64,000 nucleotides of DNA from Deinococcus aerius. Lineage in GTDB: Bacteria > Deinococcota > Deinococci > Deinococcales > Deinococcaceae. Position numbers and translations under genes: made by a program. The notes beneath the pieces were generated by a model. That model ran no database searches. It had not been told where the DNA came from and saw only the letters and a program-made list of their open reading frames with translations. Below, piece after piece: positions 46,087-64,000 of the stretch (the first letter of the stretch is position 1; each line of letters starts with the position of its first letter). The DNA is taken from contig NZ_BFAG01000003.1 of NCBI RefSeq assembly GCF_002897375.1, positions 248,001 through 312,000 on the forward strand, in the 5' to 3' direction.

Positions 46087-46090
<4 letters not shown>
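45446..46090 (+). CDS. pilO: type IV pilus assembly protein PilO
   Basis: A 214-residue inner-membrane protein, partner of PilN. TM segment SLFLIVLGVCALAVLCWYLL is followed by a coiled coil (QQEISLLQGELETIRMNADRY) and the PilO periplasmic domain (FGTVLDEMRRSVLAAGAEMTTFNVQPG, LGVSGPFAAVFRALRSMETMNR). The ATG lies inside the end of pilN (11-nt overlap). Confidence 0.9.
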
Positions 46091-49569
<3,479 letters not shown>

Positions 49570-49579
49570 CCCTTTTCGG

Positions 49580-49620
49580 GGCAGGCGGGCGGTTTCCTTC
49601 GGGGAGCCGCCCGCCCTGCC
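49580..49620 (+). terminator. hairpin after pilQ
   Basis: GGCAGGCGGGCGG pairs with CCGCCCGCCCTGCC with one bulge. No T tract follows, so it may protect mRNA or weakly terminate before the aroC promoter. Confidence 0.45.
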
Positions 49621-49659
49621 GTCTGGGCAGCCCCCCGGGGCGCCTGGCCTCCCCAACGC

Positions 49660-49665
49660 TACAGT
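49660..49665 (+). promoter_or_regulatory. -10 element of aroC (leaderless)
   Basis: TACAGT, 7 nt before the ATG at 49673. Confidence 0.6.
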
Positions 49666-49672
49666 CGGCCCC

Positions 49673-50821
<1,149 letters not shown>

Positions 50822-50929
50822 GCCTCGGGAAGGGCTGGCCCAGCGGGTAGAGGCGGCCCTGGCCGAAGCCCTGCTGTCGCCCGAGTGGCCCGAGGGTGAA
50901 GGCGTCACGCTCCCTCACGGGCTTTCCTC

Positions 50930-50935
50930 TAGACT
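50930..50935 (+). promoter_or_regulatory. -10 element of aroK (leaderless)
   Basis: TAGACT, 7 nt before the ATG at 50943. It lies 108 bp after the aroC stop and gives aroK-aroB an independent promoter. Confidence 0.55.
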
Positions 50936-50942
50936 GTCCCCC

Positions 50943-51519
<577 letters not shown>

Positions 51520-51533
<14 letters not shown>

Positions 51534-52590
51534 GGTCGGCGGCGCTCAGCCGTACACGGTCACCGTCGGCCCTGGGCTGCTTTCCCAGCTCCGCGTGCCC
51601 CAGCGCCAGGTCGCCCTGATCCACCCCGCCGATTTACCTCGTCCCTTTGTCGAGACGGTGCAGACCACCCTCTCCCCCACCGTGACGGTGACCGTCCCAC
51701 CCCGCGACGATTGCAAGACGCTGGAGGTTTATTCGGGGGTACTGTCGAGACTGGCCCAGGCAAACCTCCCGCGCGACGGGGCGGTGGTGGGACTCGGTGG
51801 AGGGGCGGCGACCGACCTCGCCGGTTTCGTCGCGGCGAGCTACCTGCGAGGAGTCGCCTTCTACACCCTGCCCACCACCCTGCTCGGCATGGTGGACGCG
51901 GCGGTGGGCGGCAAGACGGGCGTGAACCTGCCCGAGGGCAAGAACTTGGTGGGCGCCTTCTGGCCCCCGGGGGCGGTGTGGTGCGACACGGACACCCTCG
52001 CCACCTTGCCCCCCGCCGTCTTCGCGGAGGGCGCCGCCGAGGCGTACAAGCACGGCCTGATCGCCGACCCGACCCTGCTGCCCCGCGTCCTGTCCCCCGA
52101 CTTCCGCCCGGGTGGGCCGGGCCTGGAGGACACCCTCGCCGACGCCATCGCCGTGAAGGCCGGCGTGGTGACGCGCGACCTGACGGAGCGGGGCGAGCGG
52201 GCCTTCCTGAACTTCGGGCACACGCTGGCGCACGCGCTGGAAGCGGTGACGGATCACGGCGTCACCCACGGTGAGGCGGTCGGGTACGGGATGCACTACG
52301 CGGCCCTTCTCAGCCGTGCCCTCGGCGGGGCGGACCTGACCCGGCACACCCTCGCCTTCCTCGGCTGGCAAAACCCCCAGCCCCTCCCCTCCCTCACCTT
52401 CGAGGACGTGTGGCCCTACATGGCCCGCGACAAGAAGGCCGACTCGGAGGGCGTGCGCTTCGTGCTGCTGCATGATCTGGCCCGGCCCTACCTGGCGCGG
52501 GTGCCGGGAGAGGTGCTGCGGCGGGAGTTCGGGGTGTGGCGCGAAGACGTGGCGGCCAGGGTGCCGCCTGTGGGGTACGGTGGGGCATGA
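51520..52590 (+). CDS. aroB: 3-dehydroquinate synthase
   Basis: A 356-residue NAD- and metal-dependent enzyme converting DAHP to 3-dehydroquinate. [32 protein letters not shown] sequence supplies NAD binding, [31 protein letters not shown] the active site, and metal ligands are Glu in [12 protein letters not shown], His in [11 protein letters not shown] and His in [16 protein letters not shown] at 51520 has GGAGA just upstream inside aroK. Overlaps the DinB-like gene by 4 nt. Confidence 0.95.
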
Positions 52591-53042
52591 TCACCCACCT
52601 CGCTTTCCTCTTCCGGCGTGACTTGTCCCGGCTGCGCGAGGAGGTGGAGCTGTACCCGGACGACGCCTCGCTGTGGCGGGTGGCGCCGGGCATTACGAAC
52701 TCGGGAGGGACCCTGACCCTGCATCTGGCGGGCAACCTGCGCTGGTTCATCGGGCAGGAACTGGGGAGCGTCCCCTACGTCCGCGACCGGGCCGCCGAGT
52801 TCAGCCGCCGGGATCTCCCGCGCGCCGACCTGCTGCGTGAGGTTCAGGCCACGGAGGAGGCCGTCCAGGCAGCGCTGGCTGGGCTGGACGAGGCCGCCCT
52901 GAGACGCCCGCCCCCATCCTCCTTCCCCGGCGGTCCCGGGAGCGCGGACACCGCCTTCATGCTGCTGTCGCTCTCGGTTCACCTGAGCTGGCACCTGGGC
53001 CAGATCAACTATCACCGCCGCCTGCTGGCCTCACCGTCCTGA
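52587..53042 (+). CDS. DinB-like four-helix protein
   Basis: A 151-residue DinB_2/DUF664-type helical bundle protein. Metal-ligand His residues are expected at [17 protein letters not shown] and [16 protein letters not shown], the typical DinB pattern of one His in helix 2 and two near the C-terminus. DinB proteins are often thiol-dependent S-transferases and are expanded in Deinococcus. ATGA overlap with aroB links it to the aro transcript, with no known pathway role. Confidence 0.85.
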   Translation: MITHLAFLFRRDLSRLREEVELYPDDASLWRVAPGITNSGGTLTLHLAGNLRWFIGQELGSVPYVRDRAAEFSRRDLPRADLLREVQATEEAVQAALAGLDEAALRRPPPSSFPGGPGSADTAFMLLSLSVHLSWHLGQINYHRRLLASPS

Positions 53043-53070
53043 CCCGCCCTCCTGCCGGGGCGCGGCCTGT

Positions 53071-53076
53071 TACGCT
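53071..53076 (+). promoter_or_regulatory. -10 element of aroQ (leaderless)
   Basis: TACGCT, 6 nt before the ATG at 53083. Confidence 0.55.
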
Positions 53077-53082
53077 GCCCCC

Positions 53083-53514
53083 ATGCTGCTCGTCCTGAAC
53101 GGCCCCAACCTCAACCGCCTCGGCCTGCGCGAGCCGGGCGTGTACGGCACGCAGACGCTCGAAGACCTGGAACGCCTGTGCGAAGGCTGGGGCGCCGAAC
53201 TCGGCGTGACCGTCACCTGCCGCCAGAGCAACTACGAGGGCCAACTGCTGGAGTGGATTCAGGACGCCGACGAGCACGGCTTCACCGGGATCGTGCTCAA
53301 TCCCGGGGCGCTGACCCATTATTCCTACGCCCTGCGGGACGCCATCGCCGGGCAACCCCTCCCCGTCGTCGAGGTCCATATCAGCAACGTGGACGCCCGC
53401 GAGGAATTCCGGCACAAATCGGTGACGGCGGCGGTCTGCAAGGGCAAAATCAGCGGCCTGGGCTTCCTGGGCTACCGCCTGGCGATGGAGGCCCTGACAG
53501 AGGGCGGCGCGTGA
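53083..53514 (+). CDS. aroQ: type II 3-dehydroquinate dehydratase
   Basis: A 143-residue dodecameric dehydratase. LLVLNGPNLNRLGLREPGVYG carries the catalytic Tyr and lid Arg, LNPGALTHYSYALRDAI the Asn/His substrate site, VEVHISNVDAREEFRHKSV the catalytic His. It catalyses the step between AroB and shikimate dehydrogenase; aroE is not in the window. Overlaps the esterase gene by 4 nt. Confidence 0.95.
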   Translation: MLLVLNGPNLNRLGLREPGVYGTQTLEDLERLCEGWGAELGVTVTCRQSNYEGQLLEWIQDADEHGFTGIVLNPGALTHYSYALRDAIAGQPLPVVEVHISNVDAREEFRHKSVTAAVCKGKISGLGFLGYRLAMEALTEGGA

Positions 53515-54752
53515 GCTGGCAGCCCTACGCGGCGAGGCCGGACAGCACGGTTACCGGCACACTCCTCCAGTGGGAGGGGGTGGGGGACGCGAACCACGCC
53601 CCGCGCACCCTGCTCGCCTGGCTGCCGCCTTCCTACGCGGACGAGCCGGAGCGCCACTACCCGGTCGTCTATTTCCACGACGGGCAGAACGTCTTCGACA
53701 CGGCGACGAGCTACAGCGGCGAGTGGGAGGCCGACGAGACGCTGACCCGGCTGGCGGCGGAGGGAATCGAGGCCATCGCCGTCGGCATCCCCAACGGTGG
53801 CGAGCGGCGCTTCCACGAGTACAGCGCCGCGCCCAACCCGGAGTTGCCAGAGACGCTGGGCGGGGGCGGCGCGGACGACTACATCCGCTTCCTGGTCAAC
53901 ACCGTCAAGCCGCTGGTGGACAGCCACTTCCGCACCCTCCGAGGCCCGGAGAACACGGTCGTCATCGGCTCCAGCATGGGCGGCCTGGTCAGCCTGCACA
54001 CCCTGCTCACCCGCCCGGACGTGTTCGGCCACGCCGGGGTGATGAGCCCGGCCTTCTGGACGGCTCCGGTCGAATCCTTCACCCGCGTGCAGACCAGCCC
54101 CACCCCCACGGGGCGCATCTGGCTCGACATCGGCGGGCGGGAAGGCCCCGACGAGCCCGAGCGGATGCGCTCCTACTGGCAGGACGCCCACGCCATGCGC
54201 GACCTGCTGCTGGAAAAGGGCATGGGCGAGAGATTGCGCTTCGTCGCGGACCCGGAGGGCAGGCACCACGAGAGCGCGTGGGCAGCAAGGTTGCCGGGGG
54301 CGCTCAGGTTTTTGCTGGGGGGCGGGCGAAATGGCGAGCGGTTTGAGCAACAAACTCACCGGGCAGATTGGGGAATTTCTGGTCTGCGCCGAACTGGGAA
54401 GGCAACTGAATTTGATTGCCACCCCCTTCGCCGGGAACGTTCCTGCCTTCGACCTGCTGGTGGCGGACGAGCAGTGTCGGTCCATCCCCATTCAGGTCAA
54501 GGCGGCGAGGGGACCTCAGTGGTTATCTCCTGCCAACAATTGGATCAATCTGGAGGTTGTCGGCAACAGGCAGGTAGACCATGGCGACCGGAAGCTCGAT
54601 CACCCGAACCTGATCTACGTGTTCGTGGCTCTCGCAGAGAAAAACGCCGTACAAGCACAGGAGAGCACCAAAGATCGCTTTTTTGTCCTGACGCAACAGG
54701 ACGTGCAGAACATCATGGCTCCTGCATACCGGGCGTACATGGAAGGCCGTAA
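53511..54752 (+). CDS. esterase D-family alpha/beta hydrolase with read-through tail
   Basis: The first about 275 residues are an esterase_D-type hydrolase: YPVVYFHDGQNVFD, AVGIPNGGERRFHEY, nucleophile in VVIGSSMGGLVSLH, acid region LDIGGREGPDEPE and His in GRHHESAW. After FLLGGGRN the frame has no stop for 137 codons and translates the next gene out of frame, giving an improbable basic tail. One extra base in the G6 run at 54317-54322 would end the protein at 54346. So the functional gene is probably 53511-54346 with an indel, or its stop was lost on insertion of the next gene. GTGA overlap with aroQ. Confidence 0.75.
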   Translation: MSWQPYAARPDSTVTGTLLQWEGVGDANHAPRTLLAWLPPSYADEPERHYPVVYFHDGQNVFDTATSYSGEWEADETLTRLAAEGIEAIAVGIPNGGERRFHEYSAAPNPELPETLGGGGADDYIRFLVNTVKPLVDSHFRTLRGPENTVVIGSSMGGLVSLHTLLTRPDVFGHAGVMSPAFWTAPVESFTRVQTSPTPTGRIWLDIGGREGPDEPERMRSYWQDAHAMRDLLLEKGMGERLRFVADPEGRHHESAWAARLPGALRFLLGGGRNGERFEQQTHRADWGISGLRRTGKATEFDCHPLRRERSCLRPAGGGRAVSVHPHSGQGGEGTSVVISCQQLDQSGGCRQQAGRPWRPEARSPEPDLRVRGSRREKRRTSTGEHQRSLFCPDATGRAEHHGSCIPGVHGRP

Positions 54753-54909
54753 GGTCCCCTGGTGTCGCCCGCGCAACCCCGCCTCTTTCGATGCGCGCTT
54801 GAACGCTTCTCAAATGGAGGGGTTCGAGAACAACTGGGACCTTGTTCGGCGCCAGCTTGAGGCCCAGACACCGCCCTCATTGCCCTTGCCCCCCACCCCA
54901 CCCCTCTGA
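54331..54909 (+). CDS. hypothetical protein with PD-(D/E)XK nuclease-like motif
   Basis: A 192-residue protein from a patch lower in GC than its neighbours. LTGQIGEFLVCAELGRQLNLIATPFAGNVPAFDLLVADEQCRSIPIQVKAARG shows the E...FDLxV...IQVK pattern of restriction-endonuclease-like folds (Glu, Asp, Gln-x-Lys). The C-terminal part is aromatic and charged without a known domain. It overlaps the tail of the upstream esterase frame by 421 nt, suggesting insertion by horizontal transfer. Nuclease activity is not proven. Confidence 0.7.
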   Translation: MASGLSNKLTGQIGEFLVCAELGRQLNLIATPFAGNVPAFDLLVADEQCRSIPIQVKAARGPQWLSPANNWINLEVVGNRQVDHGDRKLDHPNLIYVFVALAEKNAVQAQESTKDRFFVLTQQDVQNIMAPAYRAYMEGRKVPWCRPRNPASFDARLNASQMEGFENNWDLVRRQLEAQTPPSLPLPPTPPL

Positions 54910-54915
54910 TACCCT
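54886..54915 (+). promoter_or_regulatory. promoter of rplM-rpsI
   Basis: TTGCCC (54886-54891), 18-bp spacer, TACCCT (54910-54915). The transcript would have a leader of about 120 nt with GC-rich hairpins, room for the autoregulation common in ribosomal protein operons. Confidence 0.5.
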
Positions 54916-55030
54916 TACCTTTAGTGTCTCGCGCTTGGTAGGGCCGAGGCGACCGGGAGGCACCCGGAGGCGCACGCCTGAGCTTTCCCCCGAGCGGGGC
55001 GGGGCGCACTCGAAGCCAAATCCCCTTACT

Positions 55031-55467
<437 letters not shown>

Positions 55468-55469
55468 AT

Positions 55470-55865
<396 letters not shown>

Positions 55866-55880
55866 GCCCAGTTCGACCTC

Positions 55881-55913
55881 AAGTCCCCTCCCGTCTGGAG
55901 GGGGCTTCTTGTT
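55881..55913 (+). terminator. terminator after rpsI
   Basis: AAGTCCCCTCC (55881-55891) pairs with GGAGGGGGCTT (55897-55907), then CTTGTT. Confidence 0.65.
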
Positions 55914-55943
55914 GGCCCCGGTGAACACCCTAGACTCGCGGGG

Positions 55944-57403
55944 ATGACGGGTCAGGCGAGGGACAGGGCGCGGGGGGAAGAGGCGGCCACGAGCCGGGAG
56001 AGGCCCCTGGTGGACCTGCGTGGGGTCGCCGTCCGGGCGGGTGGACGGACCCTGTTGGAGGACGTGACGCTGCGGCTCCTTCCGGGTGAGGCGCTGCGGT
56101 TGAGCGGGCCCAACGGCGGCGGCAAGACCACGTTGCTGCGGCTGCTGGCGGGCGAGGTGGCGCCCGTGCAGGGCGAGCGGATGTACGGGCTGGGCGGCAG
56201 GATCAGCCGGGCGGCGGTGCGGGCGCGGCGCACCCTCTCGGTCGTCGGCCCCGACGCCGAGGCCTTCTACCTGACGCGGGACTGGGCACAGACCGTGCGG
56301 GATGTGCTGCTGGCGGCCTTCGAAGGAGACACCTTGCGACTGTGGGAGCCCACGCCGGAAGCGCTGGGGCGCCTGGAGGAGGTCGCGGCCCTGACCGACC
56401 TCACGCCGCTGCTGGACCGTGATTTCCGCACCCTCAGCCACGGGCAGAGGCGCCGCGCCGTGCTGGGCCGCGCGCTGATGCCCCGCCCGGAGGCCCTGCT
56501 GCTCGACGAGTTCACGGATGGGCTGAGTGCCGGGGCGCGCGAGGGGCTGGGGCGGGTGCTGCGGGACGTTCACGCCTCGGGGGTCGCCGTCGTCCTCGCG
56601 ACCCACCGCCCGGAGGAGGCGCCGGGGCTGCCCTGGCGCACCCTGCGGGTGGAGGGGGGCCGTGTGCTGAACGGGGAACCGGAGCGGGGGAACACCCTTT
56701 CAGGCATCACCCTGCCCCCACCGCCCGGCTCGGGTGACCTCGTGCGGCTGCGGGACGTGCGGGTGTACCGCAATGGGCATCTGGCGCTCGGCCCGCTCTC
56801 GTGGACCTGGGCGGCGGGGCAGCACTGGCTGGTGACCGGGGAGAACGGCAGCGGCAAGAGCACGCTCGCGCGCCTGATCGCCGGGGAACTCCACCCCGCG
56901 CTGGGGGGGACGGTGGAGCGCCCCTTCCTGCGCCGCGACCTGCTGACCGAACGCCGCCGCACGGTCGGCCTCGTCGGGGCGGAGGTCGGCGTTCGGCAGC
57001 GGCGCGAGTGGACGGGCCGGGAGGTGATCGGCAGCGCGTGGGGCGGCACGGAGGGGTTCGCGTCTGGCCTCCCGCCCGAGCAGGCGGCGCGGGTGGAGCA
57101 CTTGGCCGCGCACCTCGACGTGACGGACCTGCTGGACCGCAGCGCCGATACGCTCTCCCAGGGACAGCTCCGGCGCCTGCTGCTGGCCCGTGCCGCCGCG
57201 CATGCACCCCGCCTCCTCCTCCTCGACGAGGGGCTGGACTTTCTGGACGCGGATTCCCGCGCCCGCTTCCTGGCGCTGCTGCCGGACCTTGCGCGGGGCG
57301 GCACCCACGTTATGGTGATCGCCCACCGGGCCGCGGACGCGCCACCGGGGCTGACCCACCACCTCCACCTGGAGGGCGGGCGGGTGGCCGCCGGGGGGCC
57401 GCT

Positions 57404-57407
<4 letters not shown>
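55944..57407 (+). CDS. ABC ATPase with two nucleotide-binding domains (ModF-like)
   Basis: A 487-residue cytoplasmic protein with two fused NBDs and no TM helices. NBD1: LSGPNGGGKTTLLRLLAG, LSHGQRRRAVLGRAL, LLLDEFTDG. NBD2: VTGENGSGKSTLARLIAG, LSQGQLRRLLLARAA, LLLLDEGLDFLD. The order and size fit ModF/PhrA-type proteins rather than ABC-F translation factors, because the typical ABC-F linker is missing. Function unknown. ATG 7 nt after TAGACT (55931-55936). Confidence 0.82.
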
Positions 57408-58222
<815 letters not shown>

Positions 58223-58256
58223 GGGCGGCAGCCTAGCAGGCGGGAGGCGGGGCAAA

Positions 58257-58285
58257 GGAAAACCGCCCACCTGTTCGGGCGGGCG
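58257..58285 (-). terminator. rho-independent terminator of rplS
   Basis: On the minus strand CCGCCCGCC and GGTGGGCGG pair around GAACA and are followed by TTTTCCTTT. Confidence 0.75.
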
Positions 58286-58301
58286 GGGGGCGCGGCGGGG
58301 G

Positions 58302-58784
58302 TTACTCGCCGAGCGTCTCGACGGGCGTGAAATCGCTCTGGGCCTCGGTGGCCGTCTCGGCGGCATTCGCCGCCGCCTTCGCCTGGTTGGCGCGGGCGGC
58401 GTCCTTCATCACGCGGCTGCGGTCGCTCTTGATGCGGGCGGCCTTGCCGCGCAGCTCGCGCAGGTAGTACAGCTTGGCGCGGCGCACCTTGCCGCGCTCC
58501 AGCACGGTGACGCGGGCGATCAAGGGGCTGCTGAAGGGGAACACACGCTCCACGCCCTCGCCGAAGGAAATCTTGCGGACGGTGAAGCTCCTGCGGCTGC
58601 CCGTGCCGTTGATGGCGATGACCACGCCCTCAAAGGCCTGGTTGCGGGTGCGGTTGCCCTCGACCACCTTCGTCTCGACGCGCACGGTGTCGCCGGGCTG
58701 GAACTCGGGGTGCTCAGTCTTGATGTGGGGCTGCTCGACGGCGCGCAGGATGGCCCCACGGTTCACTTTCACGGTGCTCTGCAT
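58302..58784 (-). CDS. rplS: 50S ribosomal protein bL19
   Basis: A 160-residue protein. [64 protein letters not shown] and [16 protein letters not shown] cover the family. The Ala/Glu-rich C-terminal 35 residues extend beyond the usual 115-residue protein. ATG with AAAGGAGA about 6 nt upstream. It is separated from its common partner trmD (7.6 kb). Confidence 0.96.
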   Translation of the reverse strand: MQSTVKVNRGAILRAVEQPHIKTEHPEFQPGDTVRVETKVVEGNRTRNQAFEGVVIAINGTGSRRSFTVRKISFGEGVERVFPFSSPLIARVTVLERGKVRRAKLYYLRELRGKAARIKSDRSRVMKDAARANQAKAAANAAETATEAQSDFTPVETLGE

Positions 58785-58968
58785 CTCTTTCTCCTTTGCC
58801 AGCGGACCACCCCACGTCCCGGCTGCACCGGGCAGAGGCGTTCTTGGCCATCTGTACGCACCCGCCTGAACGCGGGGCAGACCTTGGGAGTATACGCGGG
58901 CCGGGCGCAGCGCTCAAGGGGTCGGGTCGGGACGTGTGTTACTTTTTTCACCCTTCACCTCGGGCAAC

Positions 58969-59760
58969 ATGGCGTGCGTGCGTGAGTCTGCCAAGAAGAG
59001 GGACGCCCTGCTGGCCGGTGCCCAACTGGCCGTGAGGGAGCAGCGCCGCCGGGTGGCCGAGGTGCGGGCGCGCGAGCATGTCGGGGCGGCGGGCTGGGCC
59101 CAGACGAGCACCCTGGAGCAGATCATCCGCGCGGGGCGCGAGGGGCTAGCCGCGACCGACACCCTGCGCCAGCTCGTGCGCCTGACAAGCGAACAGGTGC
59201 GCGCCCTGCCGCTGGCCGCCGAGCAGGAACGCGAGGAACACGCCCGCGCCCTCTCCGAGATCGTGCGGAGCGGCGAGACGCAGATCACGGCCGCCGAGGC
59301 GCTCGAAGAGCTGATCTGCCAGGCGCTGGAGGAGGTCGCGCGCACGTCCGTGGACGAGGTCAACGTCCGGACCCTGCGGCAGATCCACGGCTGGGTGCGG
59401 GAGCAGATGGTCGCGCTGAACACCATCATCGAGGCCGCCCAGGCGCAGGCCGACACGCTGGAGCAGGTCGCCCGGCTGGACCGCCTGAACGCTGAGTACC
59501 AGAGCCGGGTGGACGCCCTGCGCAAGCTCGGGGCCGAGGAGGAGGCGCACGCCCTGGCCGTTGAGGGGGAACGCATCGTGGAGCGGTTGGCCGAACTCGA
59601 CGCGGCGGGTCCCCATCAGCTCGGCGCCCTGACCCGCATCGGCGAGGCGGTGGCCGAACAGGTGACCGAGACGGGCACCTCCAGAGACGAGCAGGCCGAG
59701 GCCCTCGACGACCTCGCCCACGCGGCGAGCGAGAAGGCGCAGGAGTTGCGCGAGGGGTGA
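58969..59760 (+). CDS. coiled-coil protein, function unknown
   Basis: A 263-residue protein that is almost wholly alpha-helical and rich in Ala, Glu, Gln and Arg, with repeated heptad-like stretches (ALSEIVRSGETQITAAEALEELICQALEEV, MVALNTIIEAAQAQADTLEQVARL, ALAVEGERIVERLAELDAAG). No signal or TM segment, and no recognised family. The ATG at 58969 is chosen over 58936; a GTG 3 codons later is another option. Confidence 0.7.
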   Translation: MACVRESAKKRDALLAGAQLAVREQRRRVAEVRAREHVGAAGWAQTSTLEQIIRAGREGLAATDTLRQLVRLTSEQVRALPLAAEQEREEHARALSEIVRSGETQITAAEALEELICQALEEVARTSVDEVNVRTLRQIHGWVREQMVALNTIIEAAQAQADTLEQVARLDRLNAEYQSRVDALRKLGAEEEAHALAVEGERIVERLAELDAAGPHQLGALTRIGEAVAEQVTETGTSRDEQAEALDDLAHAASEKAQELREG

Positions 59761-60027
59761 TACGAACTTGCGGTGAGTCGAAGACGAGGGGCGAGCGGAG
59801 CGAGTGGCAAAGAAGACCGGCTGGCGGCGATGGAAGACCCTATGGCGCTTTCCCGGATGTTCTGGAATCAGAGCAAGTCGGTATGAGCCCCGCTCCCGCA
59901 AGGCGGCGTCCGGAGGCGACGGACGACCAGCGCGCAGGGACGCACTCACCACTCCAGCTGGTCAATCCGCCGCGAATCTCGGCCCCCGGCACGGTGAGGG
60001 TCTCATGGGGGGCGTACAATCCGGGAC
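59761..60027. other. intergenic region with lipB promoter
   Basis: No gene is seen. Only the lipB -10 box at its right end is recognisable. The stretch around 59840-59885 is less GC-rich and could be intergenic repeat DNA, but no second copy is in the window. Confidence 0.4.
60015..60020 (+). promoter_or_regulatory. -10 element of lipB-lipA (leaderless)
   Basis: TACAAT, 7 nt before the GTG at 60028. Confidence 0.7.
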
Positions 60028-61748
<1,721 letters not shown>

Positions 61749-61763
61749 GACCGGGAAGCTGGA

Positions 61764-61796
61764 GGGGCTGAGGCTGCATGCCTCAGCCCCTTCGCT
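61764..61796 (+). terminator. terminator after lipA
   Basis: GGGGCTGAGG (61764-61773) pairs with CCTCAGCCCC (61781-61790) around CTGCATG. The following TTCGCTCTG is only moderately T-rich. Confidence 0.6.
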
Positions 61797-61867
61797 CTGC
61801 CTGTCGCCCCATGGAGCAGCAACCAGAACGCGAAGAACCCGCAACCAGGGTGGCTGCGGGTTCTCTT

Positions 61868-61944
<77 letters not shown>

Positions 61945-62045
61945 GTCCTTTTTTTCGCACCGCCTTGGCGGGCGGGAGTCAATGTAGCAGGGGGTGCCGG
62001 GAGTGTCAACGCCCACACGAAGAAAGGCCGCCACCCCCGGCGAGA

Positions 62046-62330
62046 TCAACTCCCGGTGACCTGAACTCCGCGCCAGAAGGCGACCCTCCCCGCGATCTGC
62101 CGCGCGGCCTCCTTGGGCTCGGGGTAGAACCAGGCGGCGTCCGCGTTCTCCTGGCCGTCCACACGCAGGGTGTAGTACGACGCAGTGCCCTTCCAGGGGC
62201 AGACGGTGTGGGTCGGGCTCGCCTGCAGATACTCCGACCTCACGCTCTGGCGGGGGAAATAATGATTGCCCTCCACGACCACCGTGTCGTCGGACTCGGC
62301 GATGACCTGGCCGTTCCAGATGGCTTTCAT
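62046..62330 (-). CDS. DUF427 domain protein
   Basis: A 94-residue single-domain protein: MKAIWNGQVIAESDDTVVVEGNHYFP, TVCPWKGTASYYTLRVDG and AAWFYPEPKEAARQIAGRVAFW are diagnostic of DUF427, a fold often seen alone or fused with other domains. ATG 5 nt after TACAGT. Function not established. It lies between tRNA-Ile and the divergent amylase gene. Confidence 0.9.
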   Translation of the reverse strand: MKAIWNGQVIAESDDTVVVEGNHYFPRQSVRSEYLQASPTHTVCPWKGTASYYTLRVDGQENADAAWFYPEPKEAARQIAGRVAFWRGVQVTGS

Positions 62331-62368
62331 ACCCCACTGTACCGCCGATGATCAGAAATAAACCGTCA

Positions 62369-62403
62369 GTCAATTGACAGGCGAGTGCGAGTGGCCTTCC
62401 AAT
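62369..62403 (+). promoter_or_regulatory. amylase gene promoter with palindromic operator candidate
   Basis: TTGACA (62374-62379), 18-bp spacer, TCCAAT (62398-62403). The perfect palindrome GTCAATTGAC (62369-62378) overlaps the -35, a position expected for a repressor site. Confidence 0.5.
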
Positions 62404-62412
62404 GAGCAGGAA

Positions 62413-64000
<1,588 letters not shown>

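Overview
The window is high-GC bacterial DNA whose gene content and promoter style fit the genus Deinococcus: the ribosomal set rpsP-khpA-rimM-trmD, a pilMNOPQ-type cluster followed by aroC-aroK-aroB-aroQ, a Deinococcus-type mismatch uracil-DNA glycosylase, HemQ-like protein, and many genes that start 5 to 8 nt after a TANNNT -10 element, the leaderless-mRNA architecture described in Deinococcus. The genus is inferred from these features; no species is claimed.

Layout: 1-6 kb holds a membrane protein, the carboxy-terminal processing protease ctpA and a cell-division block ftsE-ftsX-envC-like. 6-9 kb is the rpsP-khpA-rimM-trmD operon and a Lon-substrate-domain protein. 9-12 kb encodes two ABC permeases without an ATPase or binding protein. 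12-16 kb has a repeat-filled gap, a LysR regulator, a LysM/phosphodiester-glycosidase exoprotein and rbfA. 16-19 kb carries a thioesterase, a Nudix protein, a secreted M1 peptidase and an alpha/beta hydrolase. 19-23.5 kb is a tightly overlapping two-component operon whose histidine kinase is frameshifted in a G7 run. 23.6-28.4 kb holds hemQ, an aldo/keto reductase, small enzymes and a PerM-type transporter.

At 28.4-32.7 kb two aminoacyl-tRNA synthetase genes are each preceded by a different attenuation device: cysS by a leaderless 10-codon leader peptide with tandem Cys codons and a strong terminator, glyS by a T-box. 33-38 kb contains a 158-bp MITE-like element with perfect 16-bp inverted ends and 5-bp target duplications, then a membrane protein, mug, a sulfite-oxidase-type protein, a GNHR-domain protein and pepA. 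38-43 kb carries asp23/DAK2-type genes, a formamidase-family gene, a murF-type ligase and a lipoprotein. 43.5-49.6 kb is the type IV pilus/DNA-uptake assembly cluster. 49.6-53.5 kb is the shikimate-pathway cluster. 53.5-54.9 kb has an esterase whose 3' end runs into a lower-GC nuclease-like gene. 55-61.7 kb carries rplM-rpsI, a double ATPase, a HAD phosphatase, rplS, a coiled-coil protein and lipB-lipA. The end holds tRNA-Ile(GAU), a DUF427 protein and a truncated secreted alpha-amylase-family lipoprotein.

The most interesting signal is the putative Cys-codon attenuator of cysS, followed by a 10-codon leaderless ORF coupled to the TTG start of rbfA, the MITE, and two G-run frame disruptions. 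Gene starts were chosen mainly from the -10-to-start distance for leaderless genes and from Shine-Dalgarno sites for operon-internal genes.
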